DNA of 64,000 nucleotides from Lineus longissimus. Lineage: Eukaryota > Nemertea > Pilidiophora > Heteronemertea > Lineidae. The notes beneath the pieces are model-generated. The model saw only the letters and a program-made list of their open reading frames with translations, was not told the origin of the DNA and ran no database searches. The stretch spans positions 13,702,501-13,766,500 of the forward strand of contig NC_088320.1 in the NCBI RefSeq assembly GCF_910592395.1, written 5' to 3'. Numbering within the stretch: position 1 is the first letter of the stretch; every line of letters begins with the position of its first letter. Shown here piece after piece: positions 11,092 to 22,444 of this stretch. The translations under genes were made by a program, and so were the position numbers.

Positions 11092-11689
11092 GAGATTTGG
11101 CCCGTTTGATTTAATATCAGCACCACATAGACATGCAAACCCGGGGTAATATATTTAATTTCTAATCACATCACTTCCATCAAAGACAGTTTGCTGAATT
11201 TTTATTTGGGGAAGCCCGTGAAGAAAGCTCCTAATGAATATGGATTTTCCAATATGATCACGGAGTTAAAGATGGCAGGTGACCAGCAGCATTAGGCCGT
11301 CTTCAGTGACAGACCAAGGAGGATTCCGCGGTGACGTCAATTCTTTTCCAAGATGGCGCTGCAGATTGTAAACAAACTCGATCCACGGCCAAGGGAAAAT
11401 CAAGTCATCGAATAAAGTTAGATTTTTCGCATCAAATCAGAGTTATTAGTACTTTTCTGCTATGAAATAAGTCTTTAGACAATAAATTATCATTTGAATA
11501 ATGAAAAGTGCTGTTTTGATGGGAAAAAATAGGGTTTTTTAAACCGAATAGCCGGGCACCGAACTTCCAAAATTAGCGATGGTTTCAAAACAGTCTCCCA
11601 AATATGGGGCAATCTCTTCATTACCATAATTGGATTTGGAGGCGTGGTTACAGATTTTACAAGTTTGAGACCTATAGAACCTAAAACTC

Positions 11690-12577
11690 GCATAGATCCC
11701 CATAGATCCCCTCTATTTGTCGAGTTAGCGCCCCTGTAAGTTCATGCATTTTCGGACACTAGAACGAAATCTTCCTGCAGATATCGCGGTTTCGGTGATG
11801 ATTTAAGGAGAAATTGACTATACTTAGTGTTGTATGGGACAGAAATGAGTTCATACTTCATGAATATATGAATATTTTATGATATGGGCGGGCTTCTAAG
11901 TCAAAACAATAACAAACTCAACTGCATCTCTACCGTGTATCGCATAGTGCATTGCCTAGTGTATTTCATAGTGTATTTTAGCGGAGACATTATTTCCGTA
12001 CTTTGGCCACGCCAAACGTCTTTTTTATTCGTGGAAGTTAATCTGATATGTAAGTTTTATTTTACACAGGAAGAATTCATACTAGGTATTGCAATATTTC
12101 ATATCTATTGGTGTTTTTGTGTACAGGAGCGCACCAGACAGTGGGACGTGGAGATGTGTTCAGTGCTGGTGCTGTCAGTAGACTGAATCTGATTGGCCAT
12201 AGCGGTCAGTCATATGGGACAAGGAGGATACCGCGGTGACGTCACATCACGTCATCACATCCCATATTACTGATCGCTATGGCCAATCAGAGGATCTAGG
12301 AATATTAGAAATTATATGGATTTTTGACATCGATAAACCCAAAATGTGCATCAAAAACAACCTGCACATTGATGGAATACCAGTTTTCCCTGTTTATATA
12401 TATCTCCATCCTTACAACGAAGGTCATAGAATCCAAATACATTGTATGCATTCGATCGACCATACCTTTAACACCGTGAAATCGAGGAATCTGGCAATAA
12501 AAAACAGATAATTGAGGAGTGTCATCTTGTTTCCGAAATTTGGTTCAGTGAGGTTGTTACCTCCGCAATTACTGGAC
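11690..12577. other. A-specific non-coding block with hairpin
   Basis: About 0.9 kb present in unit A and absent at 45702 in unit B, where TATAGAACC joins directly to TTGGTTGGTTGGG. No gene recognised. It contains a long inverted repeat at 12189-12290 and the word AAGGAGGATACCGCGGTGAC at 12221, which is a near copy of 11316-11335. The simplest reading is a deletion in B or an insertion in A with degraded ends. Confidence 0.5.
12189..12290. repeat. Inverted repeat (31 bp arms), unit A
   Basis: Arms 12189-12219 and 12260-12290 are near-perfect reverse complements; the outermost 16 bp read CTGATTGGCCATAGCG and CGCTATGGCCAATCAG, with one or two mismatches further in. The 40 bp loop holds ACCGCGGT and TGACGTCA. 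Both arms contain CCAAT/ATTGG boxes. Confidence 0.8.
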
Positions 12578-12738
12578 TCATGGTTGGTTGGGAAATGTTG
12601 ACAGTGTCACCAGTATAACCTGATGGAATGATCCGCAAGCGTAAAAATTGTAAACTGGAGAGTCGCAAGCAACATTATCTCACGGGCAGAGCGTAATTCC
12701 TCCTAGTTTCCGATTCGAGGTCATCCCTCGCAAGAAGA

Positions 12739-13014
12739 ATGTTTGCTGATCAAACCGATATCGCTGATATAATTATGATACATTTTAGAAGTCCAGCGGA
12801 TGGAGGCGATCGCGAAAAAACCCTTGCCCTGCGAATTGCACGCCTGTGTTCAATTTCATGTTGCCAAGCTAATATCAACAAAATCATCTCCGACGAGCGC
12901 TGTGCTAAAAATGAACTGAAAGAAATATTCAACTTAGAGTTAAGACTGGCCCGGAGGTGTCTCGATTTGAGTGGTTTACCTGACTTAAGCATGTTTATAA
13001 ATGACTTATTTTAT
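12739..13014 (+). CDS. Hypothetical first coding exon (unit A)
   Basis: Open frame of 92 codons from an ATG with A at -3 to a consensus splice donor (TTTTAT|GTAAGTACC at 13015). The sequence has a mixed, protein-like composition (KTLALRIARLCSISCC, then DERCAKNELKEI) but matches no family I know. The unit B copy at about 45860 has lost one base in its A run and is frameshifted, and no partner exon was found. It could be a chance ORF. Confidence 0.22.
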
Positions 13015-13778
13015 GTAAGTACCCCACCTAAACTAAAGATGCATTTTAGGTGCCCCACTTTGACTTATGTAGCTTTATGAATACGAGCCCAATCTACTGC
13101 GCCAGAGAAACTTTCAGTAATAAAAAATCATCTCCGATATCCTTCCGGCTGAGTTTTGTTGATAATCCTGATTATGCTGATAGCTGGGGGAAGCATGTTG
13201 TATAGTAGTACTCTAATGTAATCTACCTTCTCGGTCTGGGAGTGAAATTGTTACCTGCTGTTCAGGCATTATCATGATAATGTTAACAACCTGAATCAAA
13301 ATTGACCACAATCAAGCCATAACTGGTACCAATGAGCCGAGAGGTACTTCCTCACGTAAATGTAGGATCATTCTCCAATGCACACATAATATACAAGCAT
13401 ATTTTCCTCTGCTATGATTGGCCTCCATTGTGCCAAAAATCGTCGAGTCTGTTGTAATGTAACTCTGTTGTTATCTATTACTACTAGGTGAACGTTCATT
13501 TCTATTTCTGTCTTGAACCAATCAAATCTGTCTGATGGCCGAAATCACCGCGCTTCAAATCACCCTTCTACACAAAAATAAACCTCACGACACAACACTT
13601 TTTCATATATCATAAGTAGAGGAGGAAATCGTTCGGTCAAAGACTTGAAATGCGATATAGAACATGTTTTGATTTTTTTTAATAGAAAAAGCATGAAAAG
13701 TCGAACATGTCCAATAGATTTCTGCACATTCAGATTCAAAGGCGGCCATTCCAAGCAGTGAAAGCGGGCCATCCCATA

Positions 13779-14272
13779 CGACAATCAAGATGTACAAACC
13801 GGGGGAGCTGGCTGTACGTACCCATAAGTCTTTGCGGTAGTCTCGCGCGTACCGGATATAACCTATCAAGCTTTTCTCCTTCAAAGAAATACTGCGTTGC
13901 GTTCAACTGCCAATTATGCATTAGTTTGGTGGACACGAGGTTGGCCTTAAACTTGCTTGAAATGGAAAATTTGGACAACACACGTGTACTACAGCGCAAA
14001 CGGCAGCATTCTGACATATAGAAACATGTGGTCTGATTCTATTTTTACTTGTCATTTAGTGATCACGCGTCCAACCTCGTATGCAGGGTAATGTGGCTTT
14101 CTCATTGGTCGAACGTTAATTTTGTTCACAGCCTTATAAGGCACTTGAGCGCAACGCAGTATTTCTCTGAAGGAGGAAAGCTTGATGGGTTATATCCGGT
14201 ACGCGCGAGACTACCGCAAAGACTTATGGGTACGTACAGCCAGCTCCCCCGGTCTGTACATCTTGATTGTAG
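13779..14272. mobile_element. Palindromic TA-flanked MITE (Tc1/mariner-like), unit A
   Basis: 494 bp element with inverted repeats of about 127 bp (13779-13905 and 14145-14272), ends CGACAATCAAGATGTACA and its reverse complement, flanked by TA at 13777 and 14273. Unit B at about 46890 has CCATTAAACCAC where A has CCATA[..]TATTACACCAC, that is, a near-empty site. There is no coding capacity. TA flanks and very long TIRs point to a Tc1/mariner-type MITE. Confidence 0.7.
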
Positions 14273-14703
14273 TATTACACCACTACCACTGCGCCGGGGT
14301 ATGGTGTACATGGTGTAGCATCTCAGTCGGTGATGTTTGTTTGCTCTTCAGTGCAGATTGGCGGTAATGCATGAAAGAAAACCAAATCGAATCGAATATG
14401 ATATCGAAACGAATGACATAGGCAGTGTGATCAGGGATCTTATACTGATGAGAGACAGGGGTGACTATCACCTCTTTGATAGAGATGAGCTGTCAGATGC
14501 TATTACGCATCTAGCATGCGAATGATAAGTTGACCTTTGCCCCCCCCCCCGCGGCAGAGGATCCATGAGAATTTTTCTTTCATAAATAGACTTTGATACA
14601 TGTATTTTGTTTTTACGTTCTTGTCTTGTTCAATGCACCTTTTCTTGTAAGCGCACAATGCACAATACTGTAAAATGTACAAGAGTACGATAAATAAACT
14701 ATA

Positions 14704-16887
14704 TACTTTAATTCCTTGCGAATAAGAACCGATCCTGGCCGCCAGTGAGGCCTAACTTGTCCCGCCCACGACATGTGAGTAGGCGTGCTTGATTTGACTA
14801 CATGAATAGGCTTCGGGAATTGACATAAAGGGGAATTCTTTATCGATGTCGTTGACTTGTGGTCAAATCCCACCATGTTAACCCTTAGTATACCATAATG
14901 GGAAAGATGGTTACACACTGTTTCAATTTTATGCTCGGCAGGGTGACGTCGGTGAAGGAATTTTGAATGCATTTTAACCTCTAAGAAAAAAGCAAGTTTT
15001 GCGGATGCCTGCAAGAAACAAGATTTGATGTGGTCATTTAATGGCAAAATGAACACTTCTACAGGGTAGCCCAAAAAAGGTAATGGCATGAGACGGCTTC
15101 AAGAAGCCTGCAGGTCCTGTTATTCATCAGGGTCCTCGACAAGGTCTTCCTCTGGCAGGTTAAACAATTCTAATCCCTCATCGACGTCCCCAGCAGGTTG
15201 TTCGAGATCTTCTGCCCCAACCAGTGGAACCCCACGCCCAATACCAGCAGCATGAAATGAATTTTGCACCACCTGTTCGGGTACTTCCTGCCATGCGTCT
15301 CGGACAAGGCGTGTCACTTCTAAAATTGAAATCCTTGGACAATTTCCATCCGGCGTCGTGTGTTCCTGTTTCCACAATCTCCATAGCAGACGAAGACGGA
15401 CTTTGAAGCTGTGGATGACAGAAACATCCAAGGGCTGCGCAATGGGGGTACAACCTGGTGGAATAAACTCAATAACACCGCCATTCTCAATGATGAGAAG
15501 GGCAACTTCTTCTGTAAGATGCACACGGCAGCGATCCCATATGAGAAGGAAAGGTAGATACCCGTCTTCCTGGTCGTCCTGGTCCTGATGCATGAAGGGG
15601 ATGAACACCTCTCCGAGGTAATCTAACATAACATTTGCTCTCATCCACCCCGTTGGTGATTGTGCCACGACTACATCTTCAGGCAGATTGTCTTGAAGCT
15701 CTTGCCATGCGGCTGCAGTTGGACGTCTGAAGGTGATGTGCGGGGGTAATTTTCCCCCTGCCATTGTGACTGCTAAAGTGACGGTACATCCCAGCCTAGG
15801 ATTGCCCCACGAAGATTTGATATCAATCTGCGTTGCCCCTGTTCGGTTGTAGGTATAACTGCCATGGTTGTCAAAAAGGGTGAAAACCTCGTCTACATTT
15901 GCCACTTGATAATCTTCATAATGTTCATGCTGTTCATGCACGCTTTCCCCAAATGCAGCTACTAGGGCGTCAGCATTATCTGGCACCTGTCGGCTGTCCT
16001 TGGTCTTCCTTCTAAGGGAGATGCTGTACCTTTTCTTAAACCCTGATAACCAGCCATTTGATGCTGTAAAGTGAGATTTCCGTGGGTAATCGTTCAATAT
16101 ACGGGTCTGTTCTGCAATAGCCAATCCAACCCACCACTGTTGATACAGTTCCCTCGATGCATCTTTGATGTTGTGATGTGATATCGCCATTCCCAGGGCA
16201 CGCCTCTCATCGAGCCAATCAGCTAGGTCTGCCTCCATCTCTTCGTATAGGCCTAAAAGATAACAGTTCATTTTACTCTGTCAGCAAATCACTAAATTTG
16301 TTCTTTGCCACATTCCATGCAAAAATGCATCCTTCAGTTTCCCTTCACTTTAGCTGTACCCTTAATGTTCAGGGGGCTTTGCCATGGTTCCCTAGACTTA
16401 CCAGTGCCACGTTCTGTCCACGCTAATTCTGAACCCTTGGCTTTTGACGATGCTCTATGATGATGAATGTCATCCTCACTCATTAACCATTTCATCATTG
16501 TAGATTTTGGCAAACGGTTTGTGATGGCAAACGCTCCCACGGTTTCATTACCGGCATGGAAGTCAGCGAGAAGCTTTACTTTTTCGCGCAGAGTGTAGCG
16601 CCTGCGTCTTCTAGGATGTTCAGCCATAGTGCAGACAGACAATCCCAGAATTACCCTTCCTTTTATTCTCATCCTGGTCCACATAACCATTTCAGCATTT
16701 CAGTAACTAACATGTCTCATTGCATCACAGAAGAAACCACAGATTGTGTCACGCAATAACTGGTGCTAGGCCTGGTCTCGCCTATATGCATATGAATGGC
16801 AAGGGCGGCTGTCGTATGCATTATGACATTGGTGGATCTGCCCAGACAAAAATGGCCGCTGGTTCTTATTCGCAAGGTATTAAAGTA
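14704..16887 (-). mobile_element. pogo/Tigger-like DNA transposon, complete (unit A)
   Basis: Inverted ends TACTTTAAT followed by CCTTGCGAATAAGAACC on the left (to 14730) and their reverse complement at 16861-16887 on the right, with one internal mismatch (ATT/ATA). TA dinucleotides at 14702-14703 and 16888-16889 fit the TA duplication of Tc1/mariner-pogo elements. The 2.18 kb interior encodes a full two-exon transposase on the minus strand. The element is missing from unit B, whose DNA around the site is deleted over a wider area, so B does not show a clean empty site. Confidence 0.75.
15120..16627 (-). CDS. pogo/Tigger-like DDE transposase, two exons
   Basis: Exons 16627-16402 and 16252-15120 (donor CACTG|GTAAGT, acceptor CTTTTAG|GC) give 452 residues without a stop. 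Residues 1-60: basic start (EHPRRRRRYTLREKVKLL) and a psq/CENP-B-type helix-turn-helix ending STMMKWL. Residues about 80-145: second HTH of the CENP-B/Tc5 type with ADWLDERRALG and NGWLSGFKKRYSISLRR. DDE domain (DDE_1, pogo group): first Asp in NVDEVFTLFD, second in FLLIWDRCRVHLTEE, third in PPGCTPIAQPLDVSVI. All three acidic residues are in place. The C-terminus is acidic (EEDLVEDPDE). The protein would cut and paste elements with matching TIRs in the nucleus. Length is close to the family norm of 450-600. Confidence 0.85.
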
Positions 16888-17164
16888 TATATATATCAAA
16901 CCCGTAACCGCAACAAAGCACTATTCCACCACCAAGAATGTAATAATATCGCCAAATTCACCAACAAATAAGCGTGAGCAGATCTATCATCAGCGAGTCG
17001 TGTTCGGAACAGTGCAGTCACATTACCAGCCACCCCGAATGTATGTCGTCCCAGCCCATTCCAGTGCAGTCCGTTAGGTCAATTCGATGAGGCCCCTGCC
17101 GCCCTGCTAACTCTCCAATACAAAGAAGAGGTAACGATTTCGTCAGTTTCAATTTTGAAAGTGT

Positions 17165-18402
17165 GTAAAATGGGGTAATTGTAGCCCCTGTCTAATTGTA
17201 GCCCCTGACTATGTTTTTGATTCATATTCCAGTAACCATGGCACCATTCAACCATTCAGCCAACCCAAGCTTGGATATGAAAGAGATGACTCTTGAGTTT
17301 CACACCATAAATAGTTTTGGATTATGCAACGTGTTATGTAAGAGCTTTTGCTATAAGAAGTAAACAAATCATACACCTACACAAAAAAGTTGGGATCGAA
17401 CTTTTTGCAGGTATGAATTTTCAAAACTTACAGAGCATTGACATTGTATATTTGAAACTTGGTTCAGGTGATCAGTATTGAGTGTAGAGAATGTTGTATG
17501 CGGCATTTGATGTCATTATTAAAAGTAAATTTTTCAGAAAAACTTTTCTGACCAAGGTACCTTCGGGGTATTTGTAGCCACTATTAATAGCTCAATATAT
17601 CCTGTCATGAATCACGAAGTTTATGTACTACCAACAATGATACATTCGAGGTTTCATACCAGTTTATCTAACATTATTTCGAAATACAATATTTTCAAAG
17701 TTACTGGTGTCTCTACTTAAAGCCACAACATTGACTAGATAACAGCATTTCTTATGGTACATGTACATTGCATTACCATTAAAGTGATGCCAGCTATAAT
17801 ATGGATTGATACATGACCCATCCCTGAAACTAAAGTTTTTAACGGCGCAGGACAACTCCGTCAGTCAATTCAGAATATCACAAGCTGTTGTCTGACACAA
17901 GGTGTAATGTACAACAGATCTAGAGGTGATAAATATAACTTTGTGTATTATTACGAGTTTAAAATTAGTCGGGTTTGCGACGACATTGTTTAAATTGTTG
18001 GTAAGTGATTGCATCGAACATCACTTGATGTGTTCAATAAATACCTTTTGATACCAGCAAAATCACGTCGTCAACCTAGATTGTAATAATACTAAATGTT
18101 TTATTACCATTAAAGACCATAAACCTGTGAAAAAGTGTTCTCATGCATAAAAAACAAGTAATTTGAAATTTCAGTCAGGGGCTACAGTTACCCCAAAGCC
18201 ACGAGGTAATTGTAGCCCCTGACCACATGTCTTGAATTGCCTCTCAGAAGCATTGTTTTAGACAAAATGCTCTGAATTACAGGCAATATTATTGGAAGAG
18301 GTGCCACTACAAGATCCAGGCCGGTTTTTGTGAATCTGCTGGGAAACCTCTTGCGTAACCAAGGTTATAGGTGAAAAAGGGGCTACAACTACCCAATTTT
18401 AC
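17165..18402. mobile_element. TIR element with TTGTAGCCCC motifs, unit A
   Basis: 1.24 kb, bounded by GTAAAATGGGGTAATTGTAG (then CCCCT) and the imperfect reverse complement AGGGGCTACAACTACCCAAT (then TTTAC). The core word TTGTAGCCCCTG is repeated inside: twice near 17180-17210 and as a hairpin at 18174-18223; a related TTTGTAGCC lies at 17571. No transposase frame is seen, so it is a non-autonomous DNA element of unknown superfamily. The target duplication is unclear. Confidence 0.6.
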
Positions 18403-21400
18403 CTTGCCTATATTTGTCGCATGCAACCATGATCGCAGGTCCCTGTGAAAAAGCACTAGTTTGCTTTAAGTTCATTGATCTGAATCACAATAGCTAGGTA
18501 ACTGTATGAACATGGCGCGTATGGTACAGTATTATTCTATTCCGTGATATCGCTTTTCAAGGCAATCGATGTCAAAATAAGCATATAATACTCATGCATT
18601 GTTTTCTTTTAATCAATCATGTGTTGTTATTGATTAAACGTTGTCTATGTCATCGCGATCTATTGGATTTGTGTATCACAGATGCCAATTCAGAGAGGTG
18701 ACTCAACATGCTTGTTTTGTAAACACCTTTATCCTGATCAGCACCTCTTGTAGGGATCGAGCTCTGATGTTGTGGCGGCAAACGATTGTTTCCGACATTA
18801 TTTCCCCGCCAGCAGAGCCACATCAACAGACCGGCGGCATTAGAGGCGTTGATCAGGAAAGAGGCCATAACTGTGCTTCGGAATTGGATCCGAGTGTTGC
18901 TAAAATATCTTCAAAACCTGCGACGGTTTTCAATTCTAAAATACCTACCTTTTCTAGCCACTAAAATTTGTGTGATCAACATTATCTTCCGATTTTCCCA
19001 TCTCGCTCCGGTCCGCTCACCAAGCATTTTGCACAACGGATTTCAGCAAACGATGACTTACTTTAAAGAGTAAGTAGAAAGCATTCGAAATACCGTTTAC
19101 CGGTGAGACACTAACTCGATATATCACAAGTGACAACATTTCTGTGCCGAAATGTTGCCACATAACCTATATCGGAGATTTAAAGCGCCGTTCAAGGGGC
19201 AAATATCTTGGCGCCAAAAACAGACGTCGGCCATGTTTGGGAAAATCACGTCATTAAACGTAAAATCCGAGAAAAACGTCCTCGTATCGCCGACGTGTCG
19301 AGTACTTGGGTGGCACTACACAGTGCGGAGGACGGCAGCGTCAAATAGGCACGAGGTAGTCTTTCAGTTCCTGTTGGGGTCTATTCATACATCACAGGCA
19401 CCATAATCTATACATTTCTGGGTTCATATTAATCCAGAGAAGAAGTCTACAACATTTTCATTGCATTTATTCATAAGTGCACCGATGGGCGGCGCCACAT
19501 TTGACACCACTCGGATCTTGAAAATGGTAAATATTTTACCAAGGAATGGCATGATGTGTGCGATCTTCAGACGGGCCTCAATTGGTACAAAATGAATGAT
19601 TTGGGAATAACATTACCACCGGCAGATAGCCAAATGCATCTAGTTTCTTTATTTGTTGTGAAAACGTGGGGTCATCTCGGCTATGTTTTCGCTATATGGC
19701 CAAGAATTCGGACGAGCATAATTGACACTTGCACAACTGCGCCCAACCTCGCGTGGCAGATGAAAGGTATGTTACATATTGAGGTCAAACTGAGCATTGA
19801 GACCCGCTTCAAATGGCACAGATGCTAGGCTCATAAAATCGCCAAAGATCCCTCTGCCTATGGAAACAAAGACCAAGGCGTCAAAGTAAATAGTATTTGG
19901 AACAGGATGGACCCATTCATGAACATGGAAACGACCTGCGTCTTAAGAACTACATTTCTCTTGGTGGGGGGGGGGGGGGGGGGGGACGGACCCCGTCCCC
20001 ACTGTGTAGTGCCACCTTGCGAAATGTACGTACTTCGGCGCAATAGAGGTCGATATAACGTAACATACAATTTTGTGACGTCGTACGATGTAAATGGCAC
20101 CCTTCATGGACCAGTGCGGTTCTTTTGGCGGGAATACAAGTTGCCTCATCATGACGAGCCGTGTTTGACACATACATTTAGCATTTGGGCTCATATGCTG
20201 CAGAAAATTATCATTTATGAAGCGGCTGTGGTTGGGATGAACTTTTGAATGGATTAAAGCGCAGGGACAAGCTGTAATGATCAATTTGAAGTAGGTTTGA
20301 TGAAAATCAAAGAGAAATTGTGAACTGTAGAGCGATTTTCTAGATTTCTGAACATCTCGGACCAAACTAATATGAAAAGTCAAGGACTTAGTGCGCCCCC
20401 TTTAGGTCGGGGAGCACCCCCTAACCCCCTACGATAGCATAACGTTTTTACCCAGTACAATGGAGGGGAAATCCTCCAAACCCCCCTTGTTGGGACAATC
20501 CATAGTTCCTTCCGACATATTTTTGTTTTGGTAATACATTGTCCATACTGAGTGTAAGTCACTGTTATATATTATCCGGGGGACACCCCCCCCCCCATTT
20601 TAGCATTGCTGCCAGGCAGATTATTCATCATTCCTTCCCTCAAGCTTTTAAGAGAGTTCATATTTGTTCCAATCATGGCAAATTGGTTTCACGGATGCTA
20701 CGAGCCTACACCAGGCCTCGAGATGAAATTCACCTCTATGGATCTCTTATGGTTGGGATCTTAGAGGTGATTTACAGGCTTCAAATCCTTGTTGCATTTC
20801 AAATCGAGAGCAGGAAGTCTACTAGGTGTTATAAGAAACAGACTATAACAAAAATCACCCAATTGAACTACAGGCCCTGTGATGTAATCACCTGGTATGG
20901 TAATGTGCCATGATTGGTTAGCATGATTATAGGCCAATGTTTATTTACATAATACAAAGGAATAAAGTTCACCCATGACTAATAATGATAAATTCATTTT
21001 GAATTTACATCATATTTAGGCATTAATTTCATGACTGGCTTGGCCCTACTGATGCCTTTAGCTTGTATAAGTCACTAATCTTGTTAAAGCCAAGGGAACG
21101 ACAAACCTTATAGACAGGATAGTATAACATCGTACGCTAGGGTGCAGAAAATTCGGTCATTCATGGATCTCTAGCCAACATGCTCGCGCAATCGGCGTTT
21201 GGATTATGATTATGATTTTGCTTGTGAAACGCTGCTAAATACAAATAATGTGTTTAGTTATGTTTGCATTTTATATCGGGGGTGGTTCGAAAATTGAAAT
21301 TAATTCAATAATTGAATAATTAGGGCCTACAGCCAACCAAGGGCAATCAAATATGCGACTCCGAGGAGCTACCTGGTGACGAGATGGTTGGTGATGAGAT

Positions 21401-22140
21401 AAGTTCTACCCCGCAATAAAATCGGCGCCATTTTGATATCAAAAGTGCGACAAGAAAATATTTCTTGGTATATGGATTCGATTGACCAAATAAGGAAAAT
21501 ATTTCCCAACGTGTAAAGCTAACGCGCCCCCACCTAAGGGGGGGGGGCGTATAATTATTTGTTCGCATGGATGATGTTCTTAATCCTTTGATACAAGTGT
21601 TGTTACAATTACATGTGGCACCATAAAACCAGAACTTACTTGGTCTCAGCTAATTGTTGTGTCAGGCATTTTGCCGACGAATGTTTAGGGTCACTACTGG
21701 CTGCAGATCACCGTATGTAGTTTTTACACAAATTACCCTATAGGCACAGATCCGTCAGACATTCTATGAAAAACATCAAAATTTGCCACAAAAAGTACAA
21801 ACTTCTCCAAAATCATGGGAAGTGTCCGCAAGGAATGCTTTTGCTTTAAAGTGAAGTCGCCACCACTTAAAATTCCATCAAGAGCCAGTTTTTAGAAGAA
21901 GCAGACAGTGGGTGAGAAAATGACCGTCTCAGATTGGCTGATTTTTTGGGTAAAAGGTCTATGGGTAGATAGAAAAATCCTGAAATTCCAGGTTCCTAAA
22001 TCCAGCAGTTTTTTTCTAGGGCCTCTCTGGAACAGTTTATGTGGACACTGATTCCTTAGGAGTTAAAGTCCCTTTTTTCTGTGGGTGATATACAGAAAGA
22101 AGAAGTGAACAAAATAACATATTTTCAATTTGACTGAGTG
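18403..22140. other. Non-coding stretch, unit A
   Basis: No gene recognised over 3.7 kb. Visible: a poly-G run at about 19964-19985, followed by GGACCCCGTCCCC; C runs near 20587; an imperfect hairpin CGCCCCC/GGGGGCG around 21520-21549; and a short hairpin CAACATTTC/GAAATGTTG near 19134. It recurs at 48513-52220 with the G run much shorter. Frames such as 19907-20248 owe their length to the homopolymer and have no recognisable features. Confidence 0.45.
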
Positions 22141-22141
22141 A

Positions 22142-22308
22142 TTTATTTCGATAATGATTTACATCATTGGTTCCTCGGCCGTAGAACAACCAGCCTTTGG
22201 TTCGTCACGAGTCTCCGCATCCCCAGCATCACCTCTCACCGAGCCATTGTCTTCAACTCGTTCGCCGATCCTCGAAACAACCCGATACCAGAGTATCCCT
22301 TTGTCAAG
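22142..22308 (-). CDS. Candidate terminal coding exon with AATAAA, unit A
   Basis: On the minus strand a strong splice acceptor (CTTCCTATTTCAG|CTTG, exon start 22308) leads into 49 codons ending TAA at 22159, and AATAAA follows at 22147-22142, twelve bases after the stop. The residues are hydrophilic and acidic (VSRIGERVEDNGSVRGDAGD, later KAGCSTAEEPMM), like a cytoplasmic tail. The unit B copy differs by one synonymous base. No upstream exons were identified, so the product is unknown and it may be an orphan exon. Confidence 0.35.
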
Positions 22309-22444
22309 CTGAAATAGGAAGACTAGATAATATACGGTATCCGATTCGTCAATGAACAGACTCCATGAGGTCAACACTACTAACTTAAATTATAATATAG
22401 TCCTGACGGCCCTCAATTTCAATGTGATATATTGGAAATAATGT

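Noticed and set aside
14613-15089. 158-codon minus-strand frame inside the pogo-like transposon
   Set aside because: It follows the transposase stop, overlaps the left TIR and has no domain; it is most likely untranslated tail of the element.
19907-20383. Frames of 113-146 codons around a poly-G run
   Set aside because: Length depends on the homopolymer, which is much shorter in unit B where the frames collapse; no domain.
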